Assembly: GCA_028023455.1 (NCBI GenBank)
Contig: JAQFVV010000032.1
Span: forward strand, 1,054,001 to 1,118,000
Origin: Epiperipatus broadwayi
Taxonomy: Eukaryota; Onychophora; Udeonychophora; Euonychophora; Peripatidae
DNA: 64,000 nt
Reading direction: 5' to 3'
The position numbers and the translations under genes were made by a program. Below the pieces are notes generated by a model, which was not told the origin of the DNA, searched no databases, and worked only from the letters and a program-made list of their open reading frames with translations. Each line of letters opens with the position of its first letter. Position 1 is the first letter of the stretch. Below, piece by piece: positions 10,898 to 23,559 of the stretch.

Positions 10898-12486
10898 CTA
10901 AAAATTTGTTCTGCTCAGTTCTTTTAAAACTCGAAGAAGAATAAAAGATATCCTTTCAGTTAATAGCAAACTTGTTCCTGCAGCCATCACATATATATGC
11001 ACATGCAAAACATTCTGATTCAATTTAATTTCACTATCCATATAAGAATTAGATACTACTTTTAGTTGATAAATTATCCATGTTATTTTTATGAGCTCAT
11101 TAATATTTTCTAATAGAAATCAAAATGCAATGAGGTCTGATACAATAAAAAATTATAGCGACCAAAAGTGCAATAAACATTTTTGCTTTAATAAATTATG
11201 ATTTATACAACAAATGCAAATACATATAATGAATACTATAGTAGGCATTTTTATCACACGAGCATTAGTTATCAATTTAGTTCATTTACCATTTTATCCT
11301 AATGGTAAAAATATTGTATATATATATTTTTTTAAAAAAGTATTTTCTTAGAAAAATTATTGTAATAATCTTAGCCTTGACTCATTAAAGTAGAATTTAA
11401 AGGCTGATTAATATTGACATCCAAAAAAAGAAATAATTTCAAATCAAAATTATGACAACAGTGATAGAAATCTAAAGGCTAAACGTGGAATCAATAAATT
11501 GATTAAATCAATGGCTGAAATAACTAATATTACTAAAAGCAGGCTTAAGACTTTTCAGGACATTTCAGCAAAACATCTTTATTACATTTTGTTATATTTA
11601 TTTGCATTTAAATTTTTTTTTGTATTTTATACTATTTATGAGTTTTTTGTTTATTAAAATTCTTATGTCCACACACAAATATTTATTTTAATCATGAGCC
11701 AGCAAAAAAATATCAAAAACTCATCAGTAGTGATTGGATAGCTGGGGGAAGCAAGTGAAATGAAATTTTCCATTTGGAAACCAAACATTATCTTATGATG
11801 AATGTCTAATCTTATTGATAAGTAAAACAACAAATTGTACTGATTTATGATACAACTTTAAAAAAGTAAATACTATAATACAATAATGTGTAATAATAAA
11901 ACAATAATAGATTAAAAGGAATTTCGTATTAAAATGAAGCAGCAGAAAATGATTACAGCAAATATACATTTATTAATGTTTTCTTTGAAAGCATAGACTT
12001 ATTGAAATGATAACATAAAAAAAAAATTTTTTTTTTTTTTTAAAAATATAAAGGATTTGCCTACTTTTTAAAAAACAAAAAAATGCAATTTAAGACACAA
12101 AATAAGTTTAAAACGATTTTTATATATATACATAAATATTTTATAAAGCTTTTTTAAAATATATATACAGTGTATATATTTTTAGAAAAAAAAAAACAAG
12201 GAGAAATCATACATGGAAAATTTGGAATTGATAGGAATTTTCAGGATAAGTACAATATTATTAATTACATTTATTAATAGTGATTTGCATTATAATGAAA
12301 TGAACTTTCTCATACAGAATTGTCTAAATATATTGTTTCAATTTATTCTTTAGAAGTAAAACAACTTATTATAAAAACAAAATTAAAATTATCAGTAGTT
12401 TGTAAAAGTAATTGGGATATGTTAGTGTATGTAAATGTATGTATGTGTATAAATATATTGCCCAAATATAGCAATATACATATGTA
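10898..12486. other. A+T-rich region, no gene seen
   Basis: Long A and T runs (for example 12018-12040) and (TA)n stretches. I see no supported gene or bounded repeat. Confidence 0.45.
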
Positions 12487-13250
12487 AGGATAGGTCAAAT
12501 ATTATCCGCACCCTGGGTGTAGGATTTATTTTAATCAACTTTCAGAAAAACAAATATATCAAATTTTGTAACATAACCTCCCTGCTTTTCAATGCACTTT
12601 GTGCATCTGTCAATAAGTTTTTGTATTCCCTCATTAAAAAATGTTTTTAAGTTGTACTACAAGCCAAGAATGCAGTTATCTTCATCTCTTCATTGGATAT
12701 AAATCTTCATTCTTCTAGGACTTCTTGCAGGAGTTCGAACAGGTGATAGTCTGATGGGCATGATCAGAGCTATATAGGATAAGCTCAAACAATGTGAGCA
12801 GTGGTGTGCACTGTCATGCAACAACATAATGCCCTTGGGATAGCAGTTCTCTGCATTTTAAACTTCAGATTTTCAGTGAGCATCGCATCGCAAAAAACAT
12901 CTATCCAACAGAAATCATATTTGTGTGCACATTCAATGTTGTCATTAGTTGTGCTGTACTTTAGGTTCTTTCTTCATGATTAACATTTGGATGACTTTAC
13001 TAGAACTTCTCTATCTATTCATAAATACATCTATTAGCATCCTTCACATGGTGCTCTTTTTTCTTGCAAATCACAAGTGAGGCAGCTATTATTTTTACTA
13101 TCAAAGTCACATTTGAATTGATGTAACACATCCAAAAGTATAAAGCAGAGACAGTGACCTCATACAAAAAGTGCTCCTAAGACAATGCAACCAAATGAAG
13201 CGTGAATAGATTTTGCTCACCCTCATATTTGCTCTTCCAAATTATAATAT
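12487..13250 (-). pseudogene. Mariner-like transposase remnant
   Basis: On the minus strand, fragments in different frames match the C-terminal half of mariner transposases. CPSDYHLFELLQEVLEE (about 12708-12762) corresponds to the 'SPDLAPSDYHLF..L' block containing the last catalytic aspartate. EGIQKLIDRCTKCIEKQGG (about 12575-12632) corresponds to the terminal 'GI.KL..R..KCI...G.Y' block. A weaker match to the 'LLHDNARPH' block lies around 12800-12840. After the last block comes GGTGCGGATAATATTTGACC (reverse complement at about 12494-12515), which may be the terminal repeat, but I could not find its partner near 13250. Heavily mutated and inactive. Confidence 0.65.
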
Positions 13251-14510
13251 ATCAATGTAATTATTAAATAAGTATTTGAAAACAAATTGCTACATAATTT
13301 GGTGGCAGGTTTGATTACATTTCCAGTTTTTTATTTAATCAAATTTACCATTATTCTTATATTTACCAAAATATTGAATTATTCATTAGAAATATATGTT
13401 TATAAATGAAAATCATTCTAAAAAATATTATTTCATCTTTGCAAATATAGAAAAAAAAAATTATGAAAGTGAAATGCAATGAGAATAATAAAAAAATTTT
13501 TTTTTCTAATTGGATGATTACCATAATCACTAATAAATATATATGTTTATTTTAATTCAGTTTCTAAAGCCCTAACAAATTATTGTTCAGATTAGTTAAT
13601 ATTAACAAAATTTATTTAAAAGTTACAGTTTTATTTATAATTTAAAAAAAAAAAAAGATAAGAATAAATCTGCTACAACAAACAAAGTGCCTGTTTTCAT
13701 TTAATTACAATTTGTGGTTGAACATTATCGATTACTCTTGAATTGTTTTCTAAAAGTAAATATTTGCCAATAAAAACTCAAACATTATATTATTTTACTA
13801 AAAAAAAAAAAATATTAAACAAATATTTAAAAAAAAAAAACAATTATAAATATGTAAACAAACTGCAAAAATTTGTTTTCATTTTCAAAATCTAACAAAA
13901 AAAGGAATAAGCTCAAAATCTATTGCAAGCACACTTTTGCGAAGTGAATCAGGAACTACCAATCACTAACATAAGGGATATTCTGTGTATCATACTGGCA
14001 TCTAAGCAATTTTTTTTTTTTTTAATTAATTAATCAATATATTTTTAGTTTCAGTTTTTGCCATCAAATGATTGCAATCAGGCAAAATACTGCTAAAAAT
14101 ATCCGCACAAGAGTAACTAAAGGACAAAACACAGTAACACCATCAGTGGCTAGACATTATGTTCAGTACTCATGAAGAGTTAAAAAACCAATGTCTCCTT
14201 AAAAGAATGTATTTGTTTAATATTTTGAGTTAAAAATGAAATAATTCTGCTTTTTACATGAAAAGTTGTTAAAAATATAATCAGTAAATAATTACAAAAA
14301 GTAATTATAATTATAATTTTAAGTAGAATAATTTAAAACTAATAAAAAAAATTACTATTTTAAAACTTCCATACCAAAATTTATGAATAAATTTAAAAAT
14401 CATAACTTTATAAATTTTGGAATTTTTTTTTATTATTTTATAATAATGATTATAATTCCTCAGTTTTTATGGTACTTTAGCTTTATGGAATATTTTATTT
14501 TTATTATCAA
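13251..14510. other. A+T-rich region, no gene seen
   Basis: Poly-A and poly-T runs dominate (for example 13644-13656, 13800-13812 and 14011-14023). A less biased patch at 13920-14170 carries no recognisable coding sequence. Confidence 0.45.
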
Positions 14511-15080
14511 AAAATATAATATAAATCTTTATTATATTATAACAACAACTTATAAATACATCAACATATAAAAGCCTTTTTCGGTAATTCTAAATTTTTA
14601 CCCTTATCAATATCTCTTACTAATACCAACACATATATTACATACATAGTGACATCTACCGACATTTCCTATAATTCATTATTTCTATCAATTCATTTAT
14701 ATATCTCCCTTTATATTACTTTCCATTCTTTATCCATTACCCAATCATTCGTTAAATCAATATATTTATATTATATTTTATATAATTTGTTTCATATATT
14801 TTCCTTCTATTTATTTCCTTTATATAATTTAATGGTCTTATATAATTTAATGGAAAGTAATATAAAGGGAGATATATAAATAAATTAATAGAAATAATGA
14901 ATTATAGAAAATGTCGGTAGATGTAGCTATGTACATAATATACGTGTTGGTATTAGTAAGTGATATTGATAAGGGTAAAAATTTAGAATTACCGAAAAAG
15001 GCTTTTATATATATATAATTATTATGTTGATCTATTTATAAGTTGTTGTTATAACATAATAAAGATTTATATTATATTTT
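14511..15080. mobile_element. Large inverted-repeat element (MITE or fold-back)
   Basis: The left arm (14511-14725) and right arm (14851-15080) are inverted copies of each other over about 215-230 bp. They share recognisable segments such as AAGCCTTTTTCGGTAATTC, TACCGACATTT and ATATCTCCCTTTATATTACT. The loop is about 125 bp and includes a short direct duplication of TATAATTTAATGG. No coding capacity is seen and I could not resolve a target duplication. The arms are still alike at roughly nine of ten positions, so it is not very old. Confidence 0.75.
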
Positions 15081-16522
15081 ATTGATTATAAGATAAACAA
15101 CATAAAGGAGTTCATTCCTTAGAATTAAGTAATTTATTTTTATTATAATGTAAATCAATGTGTTATAAAAAGGAACATAATTATTAGAGTAAGATAATCA
15201 AAAAACAATCTATTAGGAAAAAAATTTGAATAAACAAGGATAAGGATAATTAGTAAGATATTATAGTCAATAATATACTCCAAAGATATAAAAATGATTG
15301 CTTAATATAAAATCAATTGTTACAATATATATATGTAGGGAGAGAACTGTAAAAAATAACAGATTTTAGATGAACAGTGTTCCCAATTAAGTTTTTCTGT
15401 AGGTTCTAAATAAACTCTAAAAAAATTACAAGTAATATGGACTTATTAAATTAATTTGTAACTATCCTATTCAATTTAGTGCATGTTATATTCTCTTATA
15501 TCTTACATATAAAAATTAAGCCAATGTTATCTTGGTGAGGCTCTGTAGAAACCTTACAAAAGGCATTATATTAACAACTTTGCTCTTTTCATGATCTGCT
15601 TCACAATGCAAATAATTTAGAATTATATTTACCAGATTCAGTTCTATGTTTTGTGATAACTGATAGTTTAAATTCAAAACATTATAGTATTTCAAGTTAC
15701 ATATCACTAACTTACAGTATAATCATAAAGACAAGTGGATGTAGACAATCTACAATCAGTAATTCTTCTGAATGAAATTCAAGTAATCAGAAAGAGGTCA
15801 GTAGAATCTGGATACATTGTCAGCATAGGTAACTGCTATCCTACTCAGAAACTTGATTCATAACTCTTAAAATAAAGTCAAAAAGATAAATATGCTAATA
15901 TTTTAAAATGATTTACAATTACATAATATGTTAAGATTTTGATTTACTCTTTATCTTTCTCATCATTAAAAAAAAAACTCTTATTCCTATGTATAAGAAA
16001 TTAGTGTTTGACTATTAGCTGTTACTACTGTTAATTTTCCTCTTTATTAAATTATCCATTTTTAAAAATAAAATAAAAAATACTTTAAATAATTTTGAAA
16101 TAGTAAAAAAAAATCAGCTTATTTATTTCATAACTGAATTTCATACAAAATAACTTTGTAGAACTGAAATTTTAATGTAATTCATTGTAATGATTTCAAT
16201 GAATAAAAGTGAATTATAGATATCAATAGAATTAACCACATTCATAACAATATTTTATATTAGTCCAATCCAATTCATTTTATTAATTTCCCAATAAAAC
16301 TTCTGTGAATTTCTTCAGCTATAATTTTTAATCTATTTCCATCACAATAAAATCCTCATTGCCTCTCTCATACCAGTTTGTTTTTAAAAAATTTCAAACT
16401 GAAGAAAGATTAAGTTTATGAAAAAAAGATACTCTTGTATAATTGCTAAATGATAAAGACAAAATGTAATAATAAATATAAAACTTGAAAAAAAAAAAAG
16501 CTATATCTTTTAGATTACATAC
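15081..16522. other. A+T-rich region downstream of the last confident exon
   Basis: No convincing exon is seen. A 63-codon minus-strand frame at 15516-15707 contains EADHEKSKVVNIM but lacks clear splice context or a known family. The true 3' end of the minus-strand gene could lie here or further left. Confidence 0.35.
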
Positions 16523-16587
16523 TTTGAATTTTTTTATTCAGATGCCTTATTAAAGATGCTTGAGCCTCTTCTTCTTTCAATGAGCTG
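16523..16587 (-). CDS. Exon F of the minus-strand gene (charged helix)
   Basis: The acceptor is a T-run ending in TAG (16588-16589 on the complement) and the donor reads CAAA|GTATGT. Joined to exon E through a split Cys codon it reads SSLKEEEAQASLIRHL and then NKKIQ, a charged helix. It leaves in phase 1, so at least one more exon must follow towards lower coordinates. Confidence 0.65.
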
Positions 16588-16669
16588 CTAAAAAAAAAAA
16601 AAATTATTTTTTCCCCACACCAAAATAAAAAATAAATACAAATATATATATACTGTATATAGTATTTAC

Positions 16670-16732
16670 CATTTCATATAAGCCTGTTGTTCAGCTGGGG
16701 GGGAAGGAGGAAGATTTGGATCCAAATGCAAA
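16670..16732 (-). CDS. Exon E of the minus-strand gene (PPSPP motif)
   Basis: The 63-base exon lies between acceptor TTTTTTAG and donor AAATG|GTAAAT. It enters with one base that completes a Ser codon from exon D, and encodes LHLDPNLPPSPPAEQQAYMK. It leaves in phase 2, which matches exon F only 82 bases away. Its GC is far above its flanks. Confidence 0.7.
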
Positions 16733-19700
16733 CTAAAAAATTAAAATCAAAAAATATAATGTAAATCAAATTGGGAAATTAGAAACAAAAACATCAAATT
16801 TTTAATTTGATTTTAACACATCCATTCTTACTAATCAAGTTAATGTAATAGTTTGAAAATATATTAAGAAAGTGTATATTTATTGTTTATGTTTATACTT
16901 GAAAAAACCTAAGAATAATATAGATGCAATCACGATCATATATTAATTTTTAATTGTCTATCTAATATTGTTAATGTTAATTTTTTTTTTTTATTTTGTG
17001 TGTGTAAATAAATAACAACTAAATAAGACTATTTAGCAATAAATAATTTTATTTTAAACAACAAATATCTATGCAGTCACATATAAATTGTGTTTGTGAA
17101 GAAAAAGGTCATGCCTATTCCAAAGAATAAATGATATGTGTGTGCACATACAAAAAAGTGTGCACTTATGTAATTATACATAAATCATATTTTTGAAAAA
17201 AAAATAGTCATATTTACTTTTGACTATATATATATATTTAAGTTATCATTTGTAGTTTTGTAATATTTGGAAATAATTATGATTAATGCTTTGTCATCGC
17301 TATCAATATTTTATTTATTGTTAGTTGATCATGAAACAATAAGAATAGGCCATCATTATTTTCTTTTTCTTAAATGAAATGCCAATAAATAATTTAAATT
17401 TATTAAATAAACATTCTGAATTGCAGAAATAGTTTCTGATCTCTATTTTATTTACGTATTGAATAATAATGGACAGTATAGATTCCCATAACCAATTTCC
17501 AATTTCTAAGTAATTTACTTTTCAATAAAATACATTTTATCTTCACACGATTCCATTTACATATATACATTCTATAGAAATCAATCAGTGTTACGTAACT
17601 ATACAGACTTCTCTGATCTTCTTGAACATAAGAATTTGTACAGAAAATTAAAAATAATAGACATTAAAACAAATGACATTGGGAAAAAACAAATGACCAA
17701 ATTATATGTAGTGTAGAACATATACAATTCTAGTTATCAGTACATCTTTCAATCATCCATCTCGTTTGATATTTTATAATAAAAATTATAATGGCATATA
17801 ATGGTGTACTGAATATTTGTAATTTACGTTTATAGCCCAGTTCTTATATGAGACTAATTGAAATAATTATATGCACATTATTCAAAACCAAAAAATATAT
17901 ACTAAACAAAGCAAATATTTTAATAAAAAATTATAATATATATATAAATTTTAAAAAATTGACTCCCTTTTTATCTTGTTTTTTTTTTTAGTCATTTTAA
18001 AAGAGTATTATCTTCTCATTCAAATTTTCATATTTAACATGTTGATATTAATGAATCACATAATCTATGCTTTTTTAAAGACAAAATATATTATTTCAAC
18101 TAAATTAAATATTATTCATTAATAATAATAAATAAAGTAACTATATCATTAAGATTAATCACCACGATTGGATCCTAAAAATGAACTTGAATGTTTATTT
18201 TTCCTAATTATTGTTTAAATATAGGCAAGTATTTATTTGCACAGGTAGTTATAAAAAATTATTTAGCACTATCAATTCTGGAACAAATACTTTACTTATC
18301 AATTAATAATATAATTAGTCCAAAGCCAATAAGCTGGGTTTTAATTAAGTTGAATATAGAGTTTTTTATTGGCCAGTCGAAAGGAAAAGGATATGAATAG
18401 TTGGGCCTTGTATAATAATGAAATGAATTTAGACAAGTGAGAGAAAGTCCTAATTTGTATGTCACATTGATAACATTTATAAATATCCCATTTCATAAAG
18501 ACAATTAAAAAAAAAACAAGTCCAAAACTTTATATGTAAAGAAAATAAATGTGTAGTAACTTCAAATGCAACTATGTTCTTCCTATCTAAAATGTCTAAA
18601 ATCAACATTTCTATTAGAATTCAATATTTATACTCGCATCTGTAATTTATTGCAATTTCAATATTTTATGCCTTCTAACCTTTCAATAACATTTAATCTT
18701 TTATTATGCCCTTAATGATGTTTGTTTATTGTATCATATTCTTTATTTTAATTTTTCAAAAAAGGAAATTACATTTTTTGATTATTTCATGTTTCAGTTT
18801 ATATAAATGACAAATTAAAAAAAAAAAAAAATAGATCGCAAATTTGAAAAATTAAACAGAAATAAAATGTCACAAAAATAAATATTATTAAAAGTTAATA
18901 TCAATCAAATAACAGATTAAAAAGTTATGTAATATATAAAAGCAGAAACATAACATTATGTGCAATCATGCAAATAAACTAAAGGCCAAAAAATTTGTTT
19001 TCACTTTTTAATTCTGCATGTAAGTGCATACAATATTTGGGTACATGTACATACACAATAAACATAAGCACACATAAATTTCATATACAATTTTTTTTTT
19101 TTGAAAATGATACTATTTACTGACATGAGTATTATATACACATATATATGATTAAAAAGAAGAAGAGATGATGCAATATTTGGAATGATTTTATTAAAAA
19201 TATAATTGTTTGGCAGCAGTAATTTATTTTACAAGTGATAGTAAAAATTCTGCATTATTATGCAGTCTCAATCTTTGAGGCGACTGATTCTGAGTTCTTA
19301 TAGAATAGGTGACAGTATTGATTTGCAAAAAAAAAAAATCTTCAGCAATATAAATATTAACACAGAACCAAAACTCTTCATACAGTAGTGCCACTCAGTG
19401 CAAGCTTGTGTATACGTAAAGAATTGTGATCATGTGCTGTTTAGTGGTTTAATAATATAAATATTCATAAAGTTAACTAAATTACGCTGGAATCTATCCA
19501 TAATTCTAGTATAATATGTACAAAATGAATGTATTCAATGTGAACATATAAAAATTAAAAATAATCATCCAGCTACTGCCCCAAGCATTATAAAATAAAA
19601 AAAATAATAAACCAATCTGCTTTATAATTCTGAATTATTTAAAAAAATGGAACTGGTCTGAAAATTAAAATGTGTTATCATTAAGCCTTTTATTCCTAAT

Positions 19701-19887
19701 GCCACACCAAAAACATGACAAGAAAACTGAACAGTGCTAGGTTTATTGTACTTGAAATAGAGCCATACTTATTAACACATCAAATGCAGACACATGCACT
19801 ATAAAGCACTATATTAAAAGCAATTTTATATCTTAATGCTTATAAATTTAAAAGCTAAACCAATAATTTAAAGATGGTCATTAATAC
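16733..19887. other. Intron between exons D and E, no gene seen
   Basis: About 3.2 kb of A+T-rich intron. There are (TA)n runs near 17225-17237 and 17936-17945 and several poly-T tracts. I recognise no bounded element. Confidence 0.45.
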
Positions 19888-19953
19888 CTTCGACATAATG
19901 AATATGCATATTTGAAAGCACTTGGTGACAAAGGAGCCTCAATACTGCACTCA
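19888..19953 (-). CDS. Exon D of the minus-strand gene
   Basis: The 66-base exon has a strong polypyrimidine acceptor (TTTTTTTTCTTCTTCAG) and donor CGAAG|GTATTA. It encodes ECSIEAPLSPSAFKYAYSLC followed by Arg and a split Ser codon. Entry (one base) matches the exit of exon C, and exit (two bases) matches exon E. Confidence 0.7.
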
Positions 19954-20434
19954 CTGAAGAAGAAAAAAAACTTTTTAAATTATATTTTAATAAATGTATT
20001 AAAAATATATCTTCATTAAACTAAAAATTGATTTATATGACAATATAAAAAAAAAAAAAAAACAACTTAAAAAATTTAAATGATTGCTATCTAATTAATA
20101 ATCAATACATTAACAAATAAAATATAAAATTTTCTCTTTTGAGGTCAAATGATAATCATAAAATGTAGATAATCCGTAATAAATTTTAGAATGGATTGCT
20201 AACAATTTAACAAGTTTTTCTCATTATCACCATAAGACAAAATCATTTATAAGTACAAATGCAAAATTTAGCTTAATTTAAGCAAGCATTGACTTATTAT
20301 TTTATATTCAATGTTAAAAGAATATTTCATTCATTTTTTCATCATCGAACTGTCATATCTATAAGCCATTTCAGAAATGTAGCAACATGAACAATTGATT
20401 TTTTTCTTTGTAATTTTACCCCACTTAATCTGAG

Positions 20435-20448
20435 CCCCCCCCCCCCCC
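20435..20448. repeat. Poly-C tract, 14 bases
   Basis: An uninterrupted run of C in a region that is otherwise strongly A+T-rich. Length may be unreliable in sequencing. Confidence 0.9.
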
Positions 20449-20569
20449 ATCAGATCTTTTACTGAAGTTCTCTTGTTACATTTATTCTCACTAAAAAAAA
20501 AAAACCCATTCAATTATGAAACATCTAGCTTATTTGCAATTATAAAACGATATTATTTTCCATTCTGCA

Positions 20570-21000
20570 TCAAATGTATATCATCTACTTTAAGATGGGA
20601 TATTCTGGTATTTTTCCAAAAACATCCATAATCTATGTGTCAACAAAATCAAATGCATTCTTGTATTCATATGATAATTTTCTTGTGATATTCCCTTTTA
20701 TTTTTTCAATTATTTAAATTTGCCATAGTAACAATATCTTTTGTTCTTCAATTTTTTCTTGAATCCAGTCTTCATCTAGGATTGTTGTTTAGCCTGGGAT
20801 GATGAAACATGACATAATTTTTTCTTTATACTATACCCATCTCCCCAGTTTGAATAAAAACATCTCTTCCAAAGTGCTTTTTTTTAAAGACATAATTTTG
20901 TAAATATTTATTTTTTGTTCTATTACTTTGTAGAATTTGTGATATTTGTGATTCCAATAACCATATCTTTTGACAATGATGTCAAAATCAATGTAATCTG
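20570..21000 (-). pseudogene. Possible LINE reverse-transcriptase fragment
   Basis: On the minus strand at about 20637-20668 the sequence reads YKNAFDFVDT, close to the LINE pattern 'D.kKAFD.VD'. The following residues, IMDVFGKIPEYPILK, fit 'iL...L...gIp.kli' loosely. Stops interrupt it on both sides and no other RT block is clear, so this is a weak call. Confidence 0.35.
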
Positions 21001-22664
21001 TTTATCTTCCATTTAGTAATGTTTCCTTTCTAACGATATCAAACATTTAAAATATTTTAGCATTGTTTACTTAATGGTAAATCACTTTTTTTTTTCTCTC
21101 TGTTTGATATTTGCCATAATAATTAGAGATTCTTATTAACATAAACAACGAATCTTAACCAGTCTTTATTTTTTTTTAATTAAAAATTCTCTTCCTCTCA
21201 TTGTAGTTGTTGCTATAAAATCTTGCACTAATTGTCTATTTTCTTTCATATATCTTTTAATTTCTATCCAGTTTTTATTTTTTCTTAATATCCAAATTTT
21301 CAAAATAGGTTTATAATGTCATCTTTAAAAGCTAATGATGTATTCTCTAGACATGATATCGAACAATATCTCCAAAATATGACTTGCGATACATCATAAA
21401 ATAATCTTTTATTGCATTATCAAATTTGGTATTAAGTGCTTTGATTTTGCTCTAATTCTCTTTACATTTTTAAAACCATATCTTTCACATAATTTTTTTG
21501 AATGGAAGAGCAATTTCTTTGTGCTTGCTTAGGTTGTTACTCTTAATTGGCTTCCAAATTGTTGATTTCCTCTCTCTTAATCAATACTGACATATCAAGA
21601 GAAAATTATTTCACATACCATTCATTATGTATTACTTATCTAATGAATAACAACAATTGAATGTTTGTAGCATTGCAATATTATATAGAAACTGGTAATC
21701 TTTAACTTATAAAAAGTCTGAAAGAGTGACCATTAAATGTAAAAAAGTTGAGAACTATTAATGCAGAATAATGAATACCTTTGCTGACTTTTAGTGTCAG
21801 CCATAACTTATTTATCAAAAAAAAAAAAAAAATTTTTTTTGTTGCCTGGTTTTGAAAATGTACTTAATTTGAATTAAGTGCACTCCAACTGTAAATCCAG
21901 ACATAAAGTAGAACTTTCAATGATTCAAAAAATGTAAAGATAACAAAATCTTACCAGATTTGTATAAACAAATTCACAACATTTCAATCATCAATCACTT
22001 GAAATCTTATTCATTTTCCTGAAATGTTGCAACATAAAAACTGAAATATTATAATGCTGAACTGCAGTACGTAAAATCAACTGTATTCAAATAACAACTA
22101 TTTCAGCAATTATTTATGCTATAAACACTGTGCTGTTTCTTATTTCAAGAAATATAATGAAAATCTTCTTTACATCAAAAAATGTAAGTGAAATTCACTG
22201 CATAGTCTTAGCATAAACCAGCTTTATAAATGAAAATATCAATATATAGCAAGCAGGAATCAAAATAGTATTGTTAAAATCAATAATTACTTATCTTATA
22301 AAGAAAACAGACATTTTTTATTTCTTTTTAATTATAAAATATTACTATAATCCTATTTTCTTTAACTATGTATTATTTATATGAGAATATATAGATTCAT
22401 AGAAATGTGAAATAATGAAGAAGGTAAGAATTTTATGTTTGTCACAATTAGGTTAAATTATTGGATGTTTTGATTTTGACTGTTATGCTATTAATTGGCA
22501 GAAGAGACCTGTATCTTTTTTCCAATAATAATGATTTTATGGCACCATCATATAAAAAACTAACGAAAATGACTGAGTTTGGCTACTTAATCTAAAGATC
22601 AGATTTTAAATCTCATTCATGCTTTACTGAAATGAAAATGGAACTAATTTTAACTCGATTATCA

Positions 22665-22679
22665 ATTTATAGAAGCATG
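22665..22679. repeat. 15-bp direct repeat, left of fold-back element
   Basis: ATTTATAGAAGCATG, repeated exactly at 23545-23559. Probably a target-site duplication. Confidence 0.65.
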
Positions 22680-23544
22680 TAAATAATATTTTAATTTCGT
22701 TATAAAACTTATCTGACAGCCAATCAGATGACATGATAGCCATCCAATGAACTCCAAACCTAAACACACAACAAAGATTTTACGAGAAAAGGGCGGCCTC
22801 ACCCTTTTTCTCTACTTTTCTTTCTATATATCTAAGCCAGTCGTAAATATCTAGGTTTGAAAGCTTGAAGTTTTAAACATCGTCACAATTAACTCACTGA
22901 TTCTAAATCATAAACATACGTGAAATCCCATGGTTTCCTACGTAGCAGTTTTTAGAATATATAACAAGCAGTAAAGAATGTAAATAATATTTTAATTTGC
23001 TAAGCGCAGATAGTTGAAAACTGAAATAAATTGAGATACTGCAAGATCTCAAGCGCTTGTTATAAAACTTATCTGACAGCCAATCAGATGACATGATAGC
23101 CGTCCAAACGAAATCCAAACCTAAACACACAACAAAGATTTTATGGGCACTTGAGATCTTGCAGTTTCTCAATTTATTTCAGTTTTCAACTATCTGCGCT
23201 TCACAAATTAAAATATTATTTACATTCTTTACGCTTGTTATGTATTCTAAAAACTGCTATGTGGGAAATCATGGGATTTCACATTGTACGTTTATGATTT
23301 AGAATCAGTGAGTTAATTGTGACGATGTTTAAAACTTCAAGCTTTCAAACTTAGATATTTACGACTGGCTTAGATATATAGAAAGAAAAATAGAGAAAAA
23401 GGGTGTGGCCGCCCTTTTCTCGTAAAATCTTTGTTGTGTGTTTAGGTTTGGATTTCGTTGGACGGCTATCATGTCATCTGATTGGCTGTCAGATAAGTTT
23501 TATAACGAGTGCTTGAGATCTTGCAGCATTTCAATTTATTTAAT
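22680..23544. mobile_element. Fold-back element with near-complete palindrome, 15-bp flanking repeats
   Basis: Arms 22698-23055 and 23150-23507 are inverted copies of about 358 bp each, highly similar along most of their length. The loop (23056-23149) is not unique: it is another copy of the outer about 95 bp of the left arm (GTTATAAAACTTATCTGACAG and onward). A further copy of the inner arm start (GCTTGAGATCTTGCAG) sits outside the right arm at 23511-23526. The whole is flanked by the 15-bp direct repeat ATTTATAGAAGCATG (22665-22679 and 23545-23559). No transposase is encoded; open frames of 69-89 codons in the arms are mirror images of one another and not genes. It lies in the intron between exons C and D. 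Confidence 0.75.
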
Positions 23545-23559
23545 ATTTATAGAAGCATG
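23545..23559. repeat. 15-bp direct repeat, right of fold-back element
   Basis: An exact copy of 22665-22679, lying just past the end of the fold-back element. Confidence 0.65.

Larger units (their letters stand above)
19954..22664. other. Intronic region with C-tract and possible LINE fragment
   Basis: Part of the 6.7-kb intron between exons C and D. Holds a 14-base C tract (20435-20448) and a doubtful minus-strand LINE fragment (20570-21000). The remainder, to the fold-back element, is A+T-rich without recognisable content. Confidence 0.45.

Noticed and set aside
15516-15707. 63-codon minus-strand frame as a further exon of the minus-strand gene
   Set aside because: A donor-like TAAG|GTTTCT is present, but no acceptor gives a matching phase and the residues fit no known continuation.
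22903-23302. 89- and 69-codon frames on opposite strands
   Set aside because: They are mirror images produced by the palindrome at 22698-23507, not genes.
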